64,000 bases of DNA from Solwaraspora sp. WMMA2056 (GCF_030345095.1 NZ_CP128360.1:2170001-2234000), one strand, 5' to 3'; shown: positions 50,022-59,161, counted from the first letter of the stretch. Numbers and translations are program-made. The notes: generated by a model not told the origin, from the letters alone.

Positions 50022-50121
50022 CGGCAGCGCGTCAGGAAAGGGTTTTCCCAGCGTTACGGCAATGTATCGAAGGGTTTCAATCCCGTCAACCCAACCACCT
50101 CGCCCCGCCCCGCGCTCCCGA

Positions 50122-50179
50122 CGATCTTGCGCTTGTCGTTGAACAAACGCGACATATCTTCTCGATAAGTGCAAGATCG
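50122..50179. repeat. Long inverted repeat with nested dyad upstream of SDR gene
   Basis: CGATCTTGCGCTT and AAGTGCAAGATCG (12 of 13 pair) flank 32 bp that contain a second dyad, TCGTT-gaaca-AACGcGA. The outer arm ends 50 bp before the SDR ATG. It could be a looped operator. Confidence 0.55.
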
Positions 50180-50229
50180 ACGCGGAAAGGTGACGTCGGT
50201 TGTCAGGTTTTGCTGGCACCGTCGGCACC

Positions 50230-51144
50230 ATGGACACACCACTGACTGGTAGGACCGCGCTGGTGGCCGGGGCGACCCGCGGCGCCGGCCGGCAGATCGC
50301 GGTTCAACTCGGAACCGCCGGTGCCACCGTCTACGTCACCGGGCGGACCACCCGCGAACGGCGTTCCGAGATGAACCGCCCGGAGACCATCGAGGAGACC
50401 GCCGAGCTGGTCGACGCCGCCGGCGGCGTCGGCATCGCGGTCCCCACCGACCACCTGGAGCCCGACCAGGTCCAGGCACTGGTCGAGCGGATCGACCGCG
50501 AACAGGGCAAGCTGGACGTGCTGGTCAACGACATCTGGGGGGCCGACCATCTGACCGACTTCGAATCACCGGTATGGAAGCAGCCACTGGACAGTGGCCT
50601 ACGGTCGCTGCGGCTGGCCATCGACACCCACCTGATCACCAGCCACTACGCGCTGCCCCTGCTGATCCGCCGACCGGGTGGGCTGGTCGTGGAGATGACC
50701 GACGGCACCGCCGACTACAACGGCACCCACTACCGGGAGTCGATCTTCTACGACACCGCCAAGAACGCCGTTCTGCGGCTGGCCTTCGCCCAGGCACAGG
50801 AGCTGCGGCCGTACGGAGGAACGGCGGTGGCGCTCAGCCCCGGCTGGATCCGGTCCGAGGCGATGTTGGAGCACTTCGAGGTGACCGAGGCGAACTGGCG
50901 CGACGGCACCGCCAAGGATCCGCACTTCGCCATCTCCGAGACACCGGTCCTGGTCGGCCGGGCGGTCGCCGCGTTGGCGGCCGATCCGCAGGTGGCCCGG
51001 TTCACCGGACAGTCGCTGTCCAGCGGACAACTGGCCAAGGAGTACGGCTTCACCGACGTCGACGGCAGCCAGCCGGACGCGTACCGCTACATCGTCGAGG
51101 TGGTGGAGACGGGCCGGCCGGCGGACACCACCGGCTACCGCTGA
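50230..51144 (+). CDS. SDR-family oxidoreductase
   Basis: A 304-aa short-chain dehydrogenase/reductase. The cofactor motif is TALVAGATRGAGRQIAVQL (TGxxxGxG), followed by Arg in VTGRTTRERRSE that favours NADPH. The usual NNAG is replaced by VLVNDIWGA. The catalytic Tyr-x-x-x-Lys is YDTAKNAV, preceded by MTDGTADYN where Ser is expected. Ser replaced by Asp/Thr in that strand is unusual and activity should be confirmed. ATG 50230 is preferred to TTG 50200. The substrate is unknown. Confidence 0.85.
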   Translation: MDTPLTGRTALVAGATRGAGRQIAVQLGTAGATVYVTGRTTRERRSEMNRPETIEETAELVDAAGGVGIAVPTDHLEPDQVQALVERIDREQGKLDVLVNDIWGADHLTDFESPVWKQPLDSGLRSLRLAIDTHLITSHYALPLLIRRPGGLVVEMTDGTADYNGTHYRESIFYDTAKNAVLRLAFAQAQELRPYGGTAVALSPGWIRSEAMLEHFEVTEANWRDGTAKDPHFAISETPVLVGRAVAALAADPQVARFTGQSLSSGQLAKEYGFTDVDGSQPDAYRYIVEVVETGRPADTTGYR

Positions 51145-51156
51145 CCCCACCAGCGG

Positions 51157-52128
51157 TCAGTCGGCGGCGTAGAGGGCGGTGAGTCGGGCGGCGGCAGCGC
51201 GCATCCGGTCCCGCAGCGCTGCCGGCGCGAGCACCTCCACCTCCGGTCCGAGCGCCTGCAACTGGCTGAACGCCACGTCGGGCGACTCGACGGGCAGCCG
51301 GGTGTGCACCCAGCCCTGCCCGTCGGGTGGCCCGGCCGCCGCCACCGCCACCTGGGCGGCCGGCTCCTCGACCGCCCAGCGCAGTGCCCGCAGGCCGGCC
51401 GGGCTCAGCCGTACGGTGACCTGGGTCGCGAGCACCCGGCGGACGAACTCGGCCGACCGCCGCGCCCACACCTCGCCGAGGTCGAAGCCGTCCGCCCGGG
51501 TGAACGTCGCCCCGGTCGCGACGACCGTGGCGATCCGGTCCACCCGGTAGATCCGGTGATCGTCGTCGACGGCGGCCACCAGGTACCACCCGCCGTTCTT
51601 GAGCACCAGACCGTACGGCGCGACCGTCCGCGACACCTCTGCGTCGCCCCGGCGGTAGTCCAGCCGTACCACCTGATCCTGCCAGACGGCGCGGGCCAGC
51701 ACCGCCAGCGCGGGCGGTGGCTGCGCCGACCGGAACCAGCCGGGCGCGTCCAGGTGGAACCGCTGCCGGGCCCGGCCGGCGGCGTCGCGCAGCCCGGCCG
51801 GCAGCGCGGCGGTCACCTTCAGCTGGGCCACCCCGAGCGCCTCGGCCAGTCCCATGTCCCCGGCCGGCCCCGGCAACCCGGACAGGAACAGCGATTCGGC
51901 TTCGGCCCGGCTCAGCCCGGTCAGCCGGGTCCGGTAGCCGTCGAGCAGCCGGTAGCCGCCGGCCCGGCCCTGGTCGGCGTAGACCGGCACCCCGGCGGCG
52001 GACAGCGCCAGCACGTCGCGGTAGATGGTGCGTTCGGAAACCTCCAGCTCGCGGGCCAGCTCGGCGGCGGTCATCGACTCCCGTGCCTGCAGCAGCAGGA
52101 CCAGCGAGATCAGCCGGGCAGCGCGCAT
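51157..52128 (-). CDS. YafY-type WYL-domain transcriptional regulator
   Basis: A 323-aa regulator. An N-terminal helix-turn-helix (about 1-60) reads RLISLVLLLQARESMTAAELARELEVSERTIYRDVLALSAAGVPVYAD with a GYRLLDGY turn. The WYL domain (about 140-215) includes NGGWYLVAAVDDDHRIYRVDRI. The WCX tail closes the protein. The WYL domain often binds nucleic acids or ligands and couples them to DNA repair, defence or metabolism. The gene overlaps cobF by 19 bp on the same strand, so they form an operon. Confidence 0.88.
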   Translation of the reverse strand: MRAARLISLVLLLQARESMTAAELARELEVSERTIYRDVLALSAAGVPVYADQGRAGGYRLLDGYRTRLTGLSRAEAESLFLSGLPGPAGDMGLAEALGVAQLKVTAALPAGLRDAAGRARQRFHLDAPGWFRSAQPPPALAVLARAVWQDQVVRLDYRRGDAEVSRTVAPYGLVLKNGGWYLVAAVDDDHRIYRVDRIATVVATGATFTRADGFDLGEVWARRSAEFVRRVLATQVTVRLSPAGLRALRWAVEEPAAQVAVAAAGPPDGQGWVHTRLPVESPDVAFSQLQALGPEVEVLAPAALRDRMRAAAARLTALYAAD

Positions 52129-52880
52129 CGGCGGAGCAGATAGGTGTCCATGATCCAGCCCTTGCGGCGGCGCGCCTCGGCGCGCGCGGTGACGATCCGG
52201 TCGGCGACTTCGTGCACCGGGCCGGCGACCAGGATCTCGTCGGGGGTGCCCAGGTAGGCGCCCCAGTAGATGTCCACCCGGTCGTCGGCGGTGAACCGGG
52301 TGAAGGCGCACTGCGCGTCGAGCATCACCACCAGGTCGTCGACGTCGGCCGGGAAGCCGTCGTCGGCGAGGCGGCGGCCGGTGGTGATCTGGACCGGCCG
52401 GCCGATCCGGTTCAGCGCGATCCGGTGCCGGGCGGTCAGCGTCGCGATGCTGCTGATCCCCGGGATGACCTGGTGGTCGAATTCGACGACGCCGCGCTCG
52501 CGCAGGTCGTCGAGGATGGCGAGGGTGCTGTCGTACAGCGCGGGGTCACCCCAGACCAGGAATGCGCCGCAGCCACCGTCGGGCAGGTCCTCGACCAGGT
52601 GCCGGGCGAAGCGGTCGGCGCGCCGGCGCCGCCAGTCCTGCACCGCCGCCGGGTAGGCCGCCGCGGTCCGGTCCCGCTCCGGGTCCGGGATCTCGACCAG
52701 CCGGTACGCCCCGGCGGTGTGCCGGCGCAGGATCTCCTGCCGCAGGGCGGTCAGATCCTGCTTGACCGGGCCCTTGTCGACGAGGAAGAACACGTCCACC
52801 CGGCGGATCGCGGCAACCGCCTGCGCGGTCAACTGGTCGGGGTCACCGGCCCCGATACCGATCACAAGAATCTCTCGCAC
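52110..52880 (-). CDS. cobF: Precorrin-6A synthase (deacetylating) CobF
   Basis: A 256-aa SAM-dependent tetrapyrrole methyltransferase. It has the N-terminal VIGIGAGDPDQLTAQAV loop and VDVFFLVDKG. Next is CGAFLVWGDPALYDST, the family's substrate-binding G-D-P turn, then VIPGISSIATLTARH and a QITTGRRL segment. Length fits CobF. It adds the C1 methyl in aerobic cobalamin synthesis with loss of acetate. GTG 52880 matches homologues starting at VREILVIGIG. No other cob gene is in the window; it pairs instead with the WYL regulator gene downstream. Confidence 0.88.
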   Translation of the reverse strand: MREILVIGIGAGDPDQLTAQAVAAIRRVDVFFLVDKGPVKQDLTALRQEILRRHTAGAYRLVEIPDPERDRTAAAYPAAVQDWRRRRADRFARHLVEDLPDGGCGAFLVWGDPALYDSTLAILDDLRERGVVEFDHQVIPGISSIATLTARHRIALNRIGRPVQITTGRRLADDGFPADVDDLVVMLDAQCAFTRFTADDRVDIYWGAYLGTPDEILVAGPVHEVADRIVTARAEARRRKGWIMDTYLLRRCALPG

Positions 52881-53046
52881 CTGGCGAGTGTGCCCCACCG
52901 GCGGCGGGTCGGTCGCCGCGCTCTCGGCGTGGTGGCTACTCAGTGGTGTCCAGGTTTAGCGGTCGGTGGCCGCTTTTGAGCACAGTTTTGCGGCAATTGG
53001 TCGGACGGGGGAGGCGCGGGAGCCGGCGAACGGCAAGGATCGCAAT

Positions 53047-53265
53047 ATGAAGGTTCTCTTCCTGGGTGGCCCGTGGCACGACCAACGTCGCGAGGTGACC
53101 CCCCGCCGCCTCGCCGCTGCCGCGGACACCTTGCCTACGCAGTACACGGTGCCGCTGCAGTCTGGAGCCACGCCCGTCATCTACACCCGTCGCTACGCCC
53201 GCAGTCAGGGTGAGCGGCTGCCGGTCTACGTCGCCCCCGACTACTCCGGCCCGGCCCGCGCCTGA
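53047..53265 (+). CDS. Small hypothetical protein
   Basis: A 72-aa basic protein with no membrane segment: MKVLFLGGPWHDQRREVTPR then a middle with TQYTVPLQSG and a tail with YTRRYARSQGERLPVYVAP. AAGGA lies 8 bp before the ATG. The G-G-P-x-x-x-Q opening is like small phage-type proteins of unknown role. Real coding is likely from the ribosome-binding site and codon bias, but function is unknown. Confidence 0.6.
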   Translation: MKVLFLGGPWHDQRREVTPRRLAAAADTLPTQYTVPLQSGATPVIYTRRYARSQGERLPVYVAPDYSGPARA

Positions 53266-53296
53266 CCTGCGGCGCGCAGCTGACGTGGAAGCTGGC

Positions 53297-54265
53297 CTAC
53301 CGGCCGTTGTCGAGCCCCCGCAGCCGGTCGGCCAGCTCCCGCTCGAAGAAGTCCATGAATCCGTCCGGGTCGGGCCCGGCGTTCTGCAGCACGATGTGGT
53401 CGAAACCGGCGTCGACGTACGGTCTGACCGCTTCGAGGTGCACCGCCGGGTCCGGCCCCACGCTGAAGTGCCCGGCGATGTCGCCGGCGTCGACCATCGC
53501 CGAGGCCGCCTCGAAGTTGACCGGGTTGGGCAGCTCGCTCATCACCTTCCAGCCGGTCAGCGCCCACCGGCTGGACTCCCAGGCGGCCTTGACCGCCTGG
53601 TCGTCGTCGACCGCCCAGGCCATCGGCACCTCGGCGTACCGTGGCCCGGTGCCGCCGGCCTGCTGGAAGTGCTCGACGATCGACCCCTTCGGCTCGGTGG
53701 CGAACAGCCCGTCGCCGAGTTCGGCGGCCAGCCTCGCCGAGGCCGCCCCGCTGGCGGCGACCGCGATCACCGGCAACGTCTCCGGCAGGTCGAACACCCG
53801 GGCGTCGTCGAGCTGCAGGTGCCTGCCCTGGTACGAGTGGTAGCCGCCGGACCAGAGCAGCCGGATGATCTCCAACGCCTCGCGGAGTCGTTCGTGCCGT
53901 CCCTGGACGCTGGGGAACGGTTGACCGGTGACGTGCTCGTTGAGCCGTTCACCGGCGCCGACGCCGAGGGTGAACCGGCCGTCGGACAGCAACGCCATCG
54001 TCGCTGCGGCCTGCGCGACGATCGCCGGGTGGTAGCGCAGGCTCGGGCAGGTCACGCCGGTCGCCAGGCCGATCCGGTCGGTACGGGCGGCGATCGCGCC
54101 GAGCACACTCCAGGTGAACGGTGAGTGACCCTGGGAGTCCAGCCACGGGTGGAAATGGTCGCTGATCTCGACGAAGTCGAAGCCGACCTGTTCGGCCCGG
54201 ACCGCCTGGGCGATCAGCTCGGCCGGCCCGAACGCCTCGGTGGCCAGTTTGTACCCGATCCGCAT
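53297..54265 (-). CDS. F420-dependent LLM-class oxidoreductase (FGD-like)
   Basis: A 322-aa TIM-barrel enzyme of the TIGR03557 type. The sequence has MRIGYKLATEAFGPAELIAQ, FVEISDHFHPWLDSQGHSPFTWS, RIGLATGVTCPSLRYHPAIVAQAAATMALLSDGRFTLGVGAGERLNEHV and a VDAGFDHIVLQNAG strand. The DHFHPW with SPF motif and the GAGERLNEH loop are the family hallmarks. It likely reduces or oxidises with F420, as FGD does. The substrate is not known. Confidence 0.88.
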   Translation of the reverse strand: MRIGYKLATEAFGPAELIAQAVRAEQVGFDFVEISDHFHPWLDSQGHSPFTWSVLGAIAARTDRIGLATGVTCPSLRYHPAIVAQAAATMALLSDGRFTLGVGAGERLNEHVTGQPFPSVQGRHERLREALEIIRLLWSGGYHSYQGRHLQLDDARVFDLPETLPVIAVAASGAASARLAAELGDGLFATEPKGSIVEHFQQAGGTGPRYAEVPMAWAVDDDQAVKAAWESSRWALTGWKVMSELPNPVNFEAASAMVDAGDIAGHFSVGPDPAVHLEAVRPYVDAGFDHIVLQNAGPDPDGFMDFFERELADRLRGLDNGR

Positions 54266-54344
54266 GTCGTCTCCCGGTGGTCGCCCGCGCCACGTCCGAT
54301 GTCCGTGGCGCCGTCCAGGGTCTCCCTACCCGTGCCCGACGGAT

Positions 54345-55211
54345 CTATTCACGATCGCGGTCGATCCGCAGTTTGCGCTCCAGGCTGAGGATCGCGGCCC
54401 GCAGGTCGTCGAGTCGCTGGGCGACCACGACCCGGTCGATCTCGTCCGGTACGCCGTCGCCGTCGGCGTCGTAGTCCGGCCGCAGCCGCTCGGTCATCTG
54501 CAACTGCCGGGCCTCCTCCATCGAGTTGATGATCACCGCGACGAGCACGTTGACCAGGAGGTAGGAGGCGATCAGCACGTACGAGACGAAGTAGAGCAGG
54601 GTCCAGTCGCCGACCGCCCGGCCGGCGTCGATCGCATCCGGCAGGGTCTCCAGCGACAGCAGTACGAACAGAGTCAGCACCGCCCGACCGATGTTGCCGT
54701 AGTCGTCCGGGTAGTCGTCGGCGAAGAGCAGCCAGCCGACCATCCCGTACACGTAGAGGGTCAACACGGACAGTGCCAGGAAGCCCGCGACGCCGGGCAG
54801 GCTGCGGCCGATCCCGGTCACGATGGCCCGCAGCGCAGGAAAGAAGCGCACCACCCGGGGGACCCGGGCGATCCGGGCCAGCCGCAGCAGCGTCGATCCG
54901 GCCGGCAGGCCGGGCAGTACGGCGACCGCCACCACGATGAAGTCGAAGACGTTCCAGCCGTTGCGGAAGAAGTCCTGTGGTCGCCGGCCGTAGCTGGCGA
55001 CGCGGATCGCGAGTTCGACGACGAAAACGGTGAGGAAGAGCGCTTCCAGGCCGGTCAGCGCACGGTCGGCGACCGCGTTGACCGACGGGTACGTACTCAG
55101 CCCCAGGGCGACCGCGTTGGCGAGGATGACGCCCACGACGACCAGGCCGAACGGGGTGGACTCGACCAGGTCGGTGCAGCGCCGGGCGAAGTCGGGGCGA
55201 TCGGTCGGCAC
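54345..55211 (-). CDS. Voltage-gated-type cation channel (ion transport protein)
   Basis: A 288-aa one-domain channel. Six membrane segments fit at about 20-40, 55-75, 85-105, 105-125, 140-165 and 205-230. S4 reads LLRLARIARVPRVVRFFPALRA with Arg at most third positions. The pore has TLFVLLSLETLPDAID before the sixth helix (LIASYLLVNVLVAVIINSM). The filter resembles Na/Ca-type rather than TVGYG K channels. A C-terminal EF-hand-like loop, DYDADGDGVPDEID, may bind Ca. An NaChBac-like tetramer is probable. Confidence 0.85.
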   Translation of the reverse strand: MPTDRPDFARRCTDLVESTPFGLVVVGVILANAVALGLSTYPSVNAVADRALTGLEALFLTVFVVELAIRVASYGRRPQDFFRNGWNVFDFIVVAVAVLPGLPAGSTLLRLARIARVPRVVRFFPALRAIVTGIGRSLPGVAGFLALSVLTLYVYGMVGWLLFADDYPDDYGNIGRAVLTLFVLLSLETLPDAIDAGRAVGDWTLLYFVSYVLIASYLLVNVLVAVIINSMEEARQLQMTERLRPDYDADGDGVPDEIDRVVVAQRLDDLRAAILSLERKLRIDRDRE

Positions 55212-55292
55212 GTCCGGGGACTCTACCGGCGGCGGTCGCCGGGCTCGACGGGTCGATCCGTGGGCCGGACCGGTGGCTCGACGCGACGCCGG

Positions 55293-55742
55293 TCAGTCCA
55301 GGGGTCGGGCCGGGTGGTCGGCCACGACGGCGGACAGCGTGGGAATCTGTGCCCACCCGGGCCAGTCGCTGTTGAGTACGACCTGCCCGTCGGCGTGGCG
55401 CAGGACGGTCGCGGTGTCCAACTGCAGTACGGCGTCCGCAGGGTACGCCCGGAGCAGGGCGAGCACGGCGTTGATGATCTCCCGGGTCTCCCGGTCGGCG
55501 GTCTCGACGGTGTCGACCGAGCGGAGCCGCAACAGCGCACCGACCTTCGGCTCGGCGATGCCGGCGTCCTGCCCCGATTCGACCTCCTCGGGGTCGTCGA
55601 CGATCCAGGCGGTCACCGCGAGGGATTCACCGCGCCCCAGCCCGAAGTCGGTGTACTCGGCGTCGAACGCCGCCGCCAGCAGGGCGAGCACCTGTTCGCG
55701 GGTCACCTCGGCCGCGCTGTAGAGCCAGTATTCGTCCGCCAC
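55293..55742 (-). CDS. SitI3-like immunity protein (predicted)
   Basis: A 149-aa soluble protein. It reads MADEYWLYSAAEVTREQVLALLAAAF then FGLGRGESLAVTAWIVDD, PKVGALLRLRSVDTVETADRETREIINAVLALLRAYPADAVLQL and VVLNSDWPGW. From memory this fits the SitI3/SitI6-like family annotated as immunity to SitA toxins. It sits 16 bp after a gene ending in a CdiA-type nuclease, the usual place for an immunity gene. AAGGA precedes the GTG. Binding to the toxin is an inference. Confidence 0.7.
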   Translation of the reverse strand: MADEYWLYSAAEVTREQVLALLAAAFDAEYTDFGLGRGESLAVTAWIVDDPEEVESGQDAGIAEPKVGALLRLRSVDTVETADRETREIINAVLALLRAYPADAVLQLDTATVLRHADGQVVLNSDWPGWAQIPTLSAVVADHPARPLD

Positions 55743-55758
55743 ACGGGTCCTTTCGTCG

Positions 55759-56487
55759 TCACGGGTACAGGGCGATTACCCGGTTCCGCCTGATGGCCAG
55801 CACCTCACACAGCCCGGACACTGGTTTGCGGTGCAGGATCTGTCGGATGTCGTCCAGTTCGACGGGACTGTCGTCGAGGCTGAGTACGATTCGCTCTGCC
55901 TGGCCCTTCTTGATCTTGCGGCTGATCATTTTTCGGATTTCGCTGATCTTTTCCGTCGTGGGTGCGTAGCAGTCGAAGTATCGGCCTTCCAGCAGGTAAT
56001 CCGGCTTCTTTCCGTTCGGTCGCTTCGGTGGGTTCTGTTCGAGGTGGTATCCGTACGCGGCGAGGACTTGTGCGCATTCGTTCTCCCGGCGCAGCCCGGT
56101 CTCCGGTTTCCTGGTCGGCCGCGCCGGCGTCGGCACACCCGATGGTGGCCGGGGGGCACCGGCGTGCGAGGGCAGGGTGGCCGTGCTGGTGACGGCCGAG
56201 AAGTCGGCGGCCCTGGGCCGCACCGGGATGCCCACCGCGCGGCAGTACTCCTCGATCGCGTACATCGCGGCGATGCTCGCCCGGTGGGCCTCGTCCAGTC
56301 GGCTCAATGCGCCGGCGACGTTGGCGACGGTCGTGTCGACCTCGTCGTTGCGGGAACCACGGGTCAGGTGAAGGAATTCATGCTGAGCCCTGGTCATTTT
56401 TCTGGACGTCCCGACGATTCGTGAACTGGTCCCGCTGACGTGTTCGAGGAACGCGTCGACAGCGCGGCCGACGCTGTCCAGGGTCAT
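55759..56487 (-). CDS. Polymorphic toxin, WXG-like head and CdiA-type nuclease tail
   Basis: A 242-aa protein. Residues 1-85 are all-helical, with polar ends in the manner of WXG100/LXG export heads, though no clear WxG is seen. A Pro/Ala linker (100-128) joins a nuclease domain (about 130-242). Its pattern is RENECAQVLAAYGYHLEQNP, KPDYLLEGRYFDCYAPT, then KGQAERIVLSLDDSPVELDD and CEVLAIRRNRVIALYP. This is the CdiA C-terminal tRNA-nuclease (PD-(D/E)xK-like) arrangement; Glu135, Asp163 and Asp172 with a Lys are candidate active-site residues. The region's GC is visibly lower than its neighbours, suggesting transfer. An immunity gene follows. Confidence 0.75.
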   Translation of the reverse strand: MTLDSVGRAVDAFLEHVSGTSSRIVGTSRKMTRAQHEFLHLTRGSRNDEVDTTVANVAGALSRLDEAHRASIAAMYAIEEYCRAVGIPVRPRAADFSAVTSTATLPSHAGAPRPPSGVPTPARPTRKPETGLRRENECAQVLAAYGYHLEQNPPKRPNGKKPDYLLEGRYFDCYAPTTEKISEIRKMISRKIKKGQAERIVLSLDDSPVELDDIRQILHRKPVSGLCEVLAIRRNRVIALYP

Positions 56488-56616
56488 CTCAGACCGCGCC
56501 GGCGACGTCGGGTGCCATACCGGCGACCTTACGTCAGATCGTCCGACGCATGGAAGGTCTTCAACCTGTTGATCTTCTGTTCGTCCAGTTGTGCAAATTC
56601 CGTCGGTGGTAGTCGA

Positions 56617-57885
56617 TCATTCCCAGTCCGGCTCACGGTGCAGCACCAGCGCACTGTTGAAGCCGTCGAAGCCCCGGGCGGCGACCAGCGCGGTCCGCCC
56701 CGGGGACTCCCGCGCCGTACGGACGAAGTCGAGGTCGCAGCCGGCGGCCGGCCGGCGCGGCGCGGCCGTCGGCGGCAGCAGCCGGTGCCGCAGCGCCAGC
56801 AGCGCGGTCGCCACGTCCAGCGCGGCGCTGCCCTGGTGCGCCCGGCCGGTCAACGGCTTCGGCGTCGTCACCGGCGGCCCCTGCGGGCCGAAGACCGCCC
56901 GCAGCGCCTGCGCCTCGGCCCGGTCGAAACGCGGTACGCCGAGCGCGTCCGGCAGGCAGACGTCCACGTCCACGGGTGCCACCCCGGCGCTCTCCAGCGC
57001 CCGCCAGATGGCGCGCGCGTACTGGCCGACGTCACCGCCGCTGTGCCGGTCGGTGTGCCGGGCGTCGTGGCTGGCACCCCAGCCGGCGACCTCGCCGTAG
57101 ACGACCGGCGCGCCCCGGGCCAGTGCGTGCCCCAGTTCCTCGACGACCAGCACCGCGCCGCCCTCACCCGGCAGGTAACCGGCGGCGTCGACGTCGAACG
57201 GCAGGTACGCCGACTCCGGGTCGGTGCCGGTGCTGAGCAGCCCGCCGCGCAGCTGACAGGCCAGGGCGTACGGGCTCAGCGCGCATTCGGTGGCACCGGC
57301 GAGCACCACGTCGGCACCGCGCCGGATGGTCCGGGCGGCGTGCGCGAGGCTGTCCAGGCCGCCGGCGGCCTCGGCGACGAGCACCCCGCAGGCGCCCTTG
57401 AACTGGTGGGCGATGGAGAGCTGGCCGACGCTGGCCGCGTAGAACCAGGCGATCGACTGGTACGCCCCGACGGTGCGCCCCGGTCGGCTCCACAGCCGCT
57501 GCAGTTCCCGCTGCCCGAACAGGTTGCCCCCGGACGAGCTGGCCAGGGCGACCGCGTACCGGTCGGGGTCGGTGGCGGTCTCCGGCAGCCCGGCGTCGGC
57601 CAGGGCCAGTCGGGCACCGGCGAAACCGAGGTGGGTCCACCGGTCGGTCTGCACCGCCCGCCGGTTGTCGGTCCACTGCAGGGCGTCGAAGTCGGCCACC
57701 TCGCCGGCCAGGGTGACCGGGTACGGCTGCGGGTCGAACAGGCTGATCCGCCCGGTACGCACCTGCCCGGCCAGGGTCGCTTTCCAGTGCGCGTCGGCGC
57801 CCAGCCCGGTCGGCGCCACCACCCCGATGCCGGTGACCACCGCCCGTCGCCGGCCGTGGCGCGGCAGTGCCTCGTCGTCGTTCAC
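56617..57885 (-). CDS. Type II PKS ketosynthase beta (chain-length factor)
   Basis: A 422-aa KS-fold protein with [21 protein letters not shown] at the start. The active-site region reads [14 protein letters not shown], where KS-alpha has STGCTSG, so the catalytic Cys is absent: this is the CLF partner. Typical CLFs carry Gln at that site (AEQAGGLD); here it is Ala173. KS-alpha stops inside its start codon (ATGA overlap), the usual KS-alpha/KS-beta coupling. It sets polyketide chain length. Starter-unit choice may differ because the malonyl decarboxylation role of the Gln is lost. Confidence 0.92.
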   Translation of the reverse strand: MNDDEALPRHGRRRAVVTGIGVVAPTGLGADAHWKATLAGQVRTGRISLFDPQPYPVTLAGEVADFDALQWTDNRRAVQTDRWTHLGFAGARLALADAGLPETATDPDRYAVALASSSGGNLFGQRELQRLWSRPGRTVGAYQSIAWFYAASVGQLSIAHQFKGACGVLVAEAAGGLDSLAHAARTIRRGADVVLAGATECALSPYALACQLRGGLLSTGTDPESAYLPFDVDAAGYLPGEGGAVLVVEELGHALARGAPVVYGEVAGWGASHDARHTDRHSGGDVGQYARAIWRALESAGVAPVDVDVCLPDALGVPRFDRAEAQALRAVFGPQGPPVTTPKPLTGRAHQGSAALDVATALLALRHRLLPPTAAPRRPAAGCDLDFVRTARESPGRTALVAARGFDGFNSALVLHREPDWE

Positions 57886-59161
57886 CGTGGGGTCCTTTCC
57901 GGACGGGCGAAGACCATCGCCGACTGGAAACCGCCGAAGCCGCTGCCGACCGACAACGCGACGTCGACCGGCAGCTCACGGGCGGTGTTCGGGACGTAGT
58001 CGAGGTCGCACTCCGGGTCCCGGGTCCGCCAGTTGGCGGTCGGCGGGACCACGCCGTGGGCCATCGCCAGGGCGCAGGCCGCCATCTCGATCGACCCGAT
58101 CGCGCCGAGCGAGTGCCCGACCATCGACTTGATCGAGCTGATCGGCACCCGGTACGCGGCGTCGCCGAGCGCCCGTTTGAACGCGGCGGTCTCGTGCCGG
58201 TCGTTCTGCCGGGTGCCGGAGCCGTGCGCGCTGACGTACGACACGTCGTCGGGGCGCAGCCGGGCCTGGTCCATCGCGTCGACGATGGCCAGCGCCATCT
58301 CCGCACCGTCGGGCCGCAGCCCGGTCATGTGGTAGCCGTTGCTGCGGGTGGCGTACCCGCCCACCTCGCAGTAGATCCGCGCGCCGCGCCGCCGCGCGTG
58401 GTCGAACTCCTCCAGCACCAGCACGGCGGCCCCCTCGGCGAGGACGAAGCCGTGCCGGTCGTTGTCGAACGGCCGGCTGGCGTGCGCCGGGTCGTCGTTG
58501 TCCGGGCTGGTCGCCCCGATCGCGTCGAACGAGGCGACGGTGACCGGCGAGATCGGCGAGTCGGCGGCTCCGGCGAGCATCACGTCGGCGTCACCGTCGA
58601 CGATCAACTGGTGGGCGTAGCCGATCGCGTCGATGCCGGAGGTGCAGCCGGTGGAGACGACCTGGGCCGGGCCGTGCAGCCCGTGCCGGCAGGCCACGTC
58701 AGCGGCGAGGCTGCTGGGCACCAGGGCCTGATACAGGTACGGCGTGGTGCGGTCCGGGTCGACCAGCCAGTGGCTGCCCGAGTCGCTGGCCACCACGTAC
58801 TCCTGTTCCAGGGCCATGGTGCCGCCGACGGCCGAGCCGAGCGCTACCCCGGCCCGCTGCCGGCCGGCGTCGTCCAGGCTCAGCCCGGCGTCGGCGACCG
58901 CCTCGTCCGCGCAGGCCAGCGCGAACTGTACGTACCGGTCGGCGCGGCGGATCTCGCGTGGCCCGAGCCCGGCGGCGACCGGGTCGAAGTCGCATTCGGC
59001 GGCGATCTGGGAGCGGAACGGTGCCGGGTCGAAGAAGCTGATCCGGCGGGTGGCGGTCCGCCCGGCGGTGATCGTCGCCCAGAAGCTGTCCCGGGTCGCC
59101 CCGCCGGGGGCGACCACCCCGATGCCGGTGACGACGGTCCGCCGGGGCGACCCGGGCGCGG

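Noticed and set aside
55462-56616. Prophage or integrative element around the toxin pair
   Set aside because: The lower GC covers only about the toxin gene and its surroundings, with no integrase, no flanking repeats and no phage genes. It is called a toxin/immunity insertion only.
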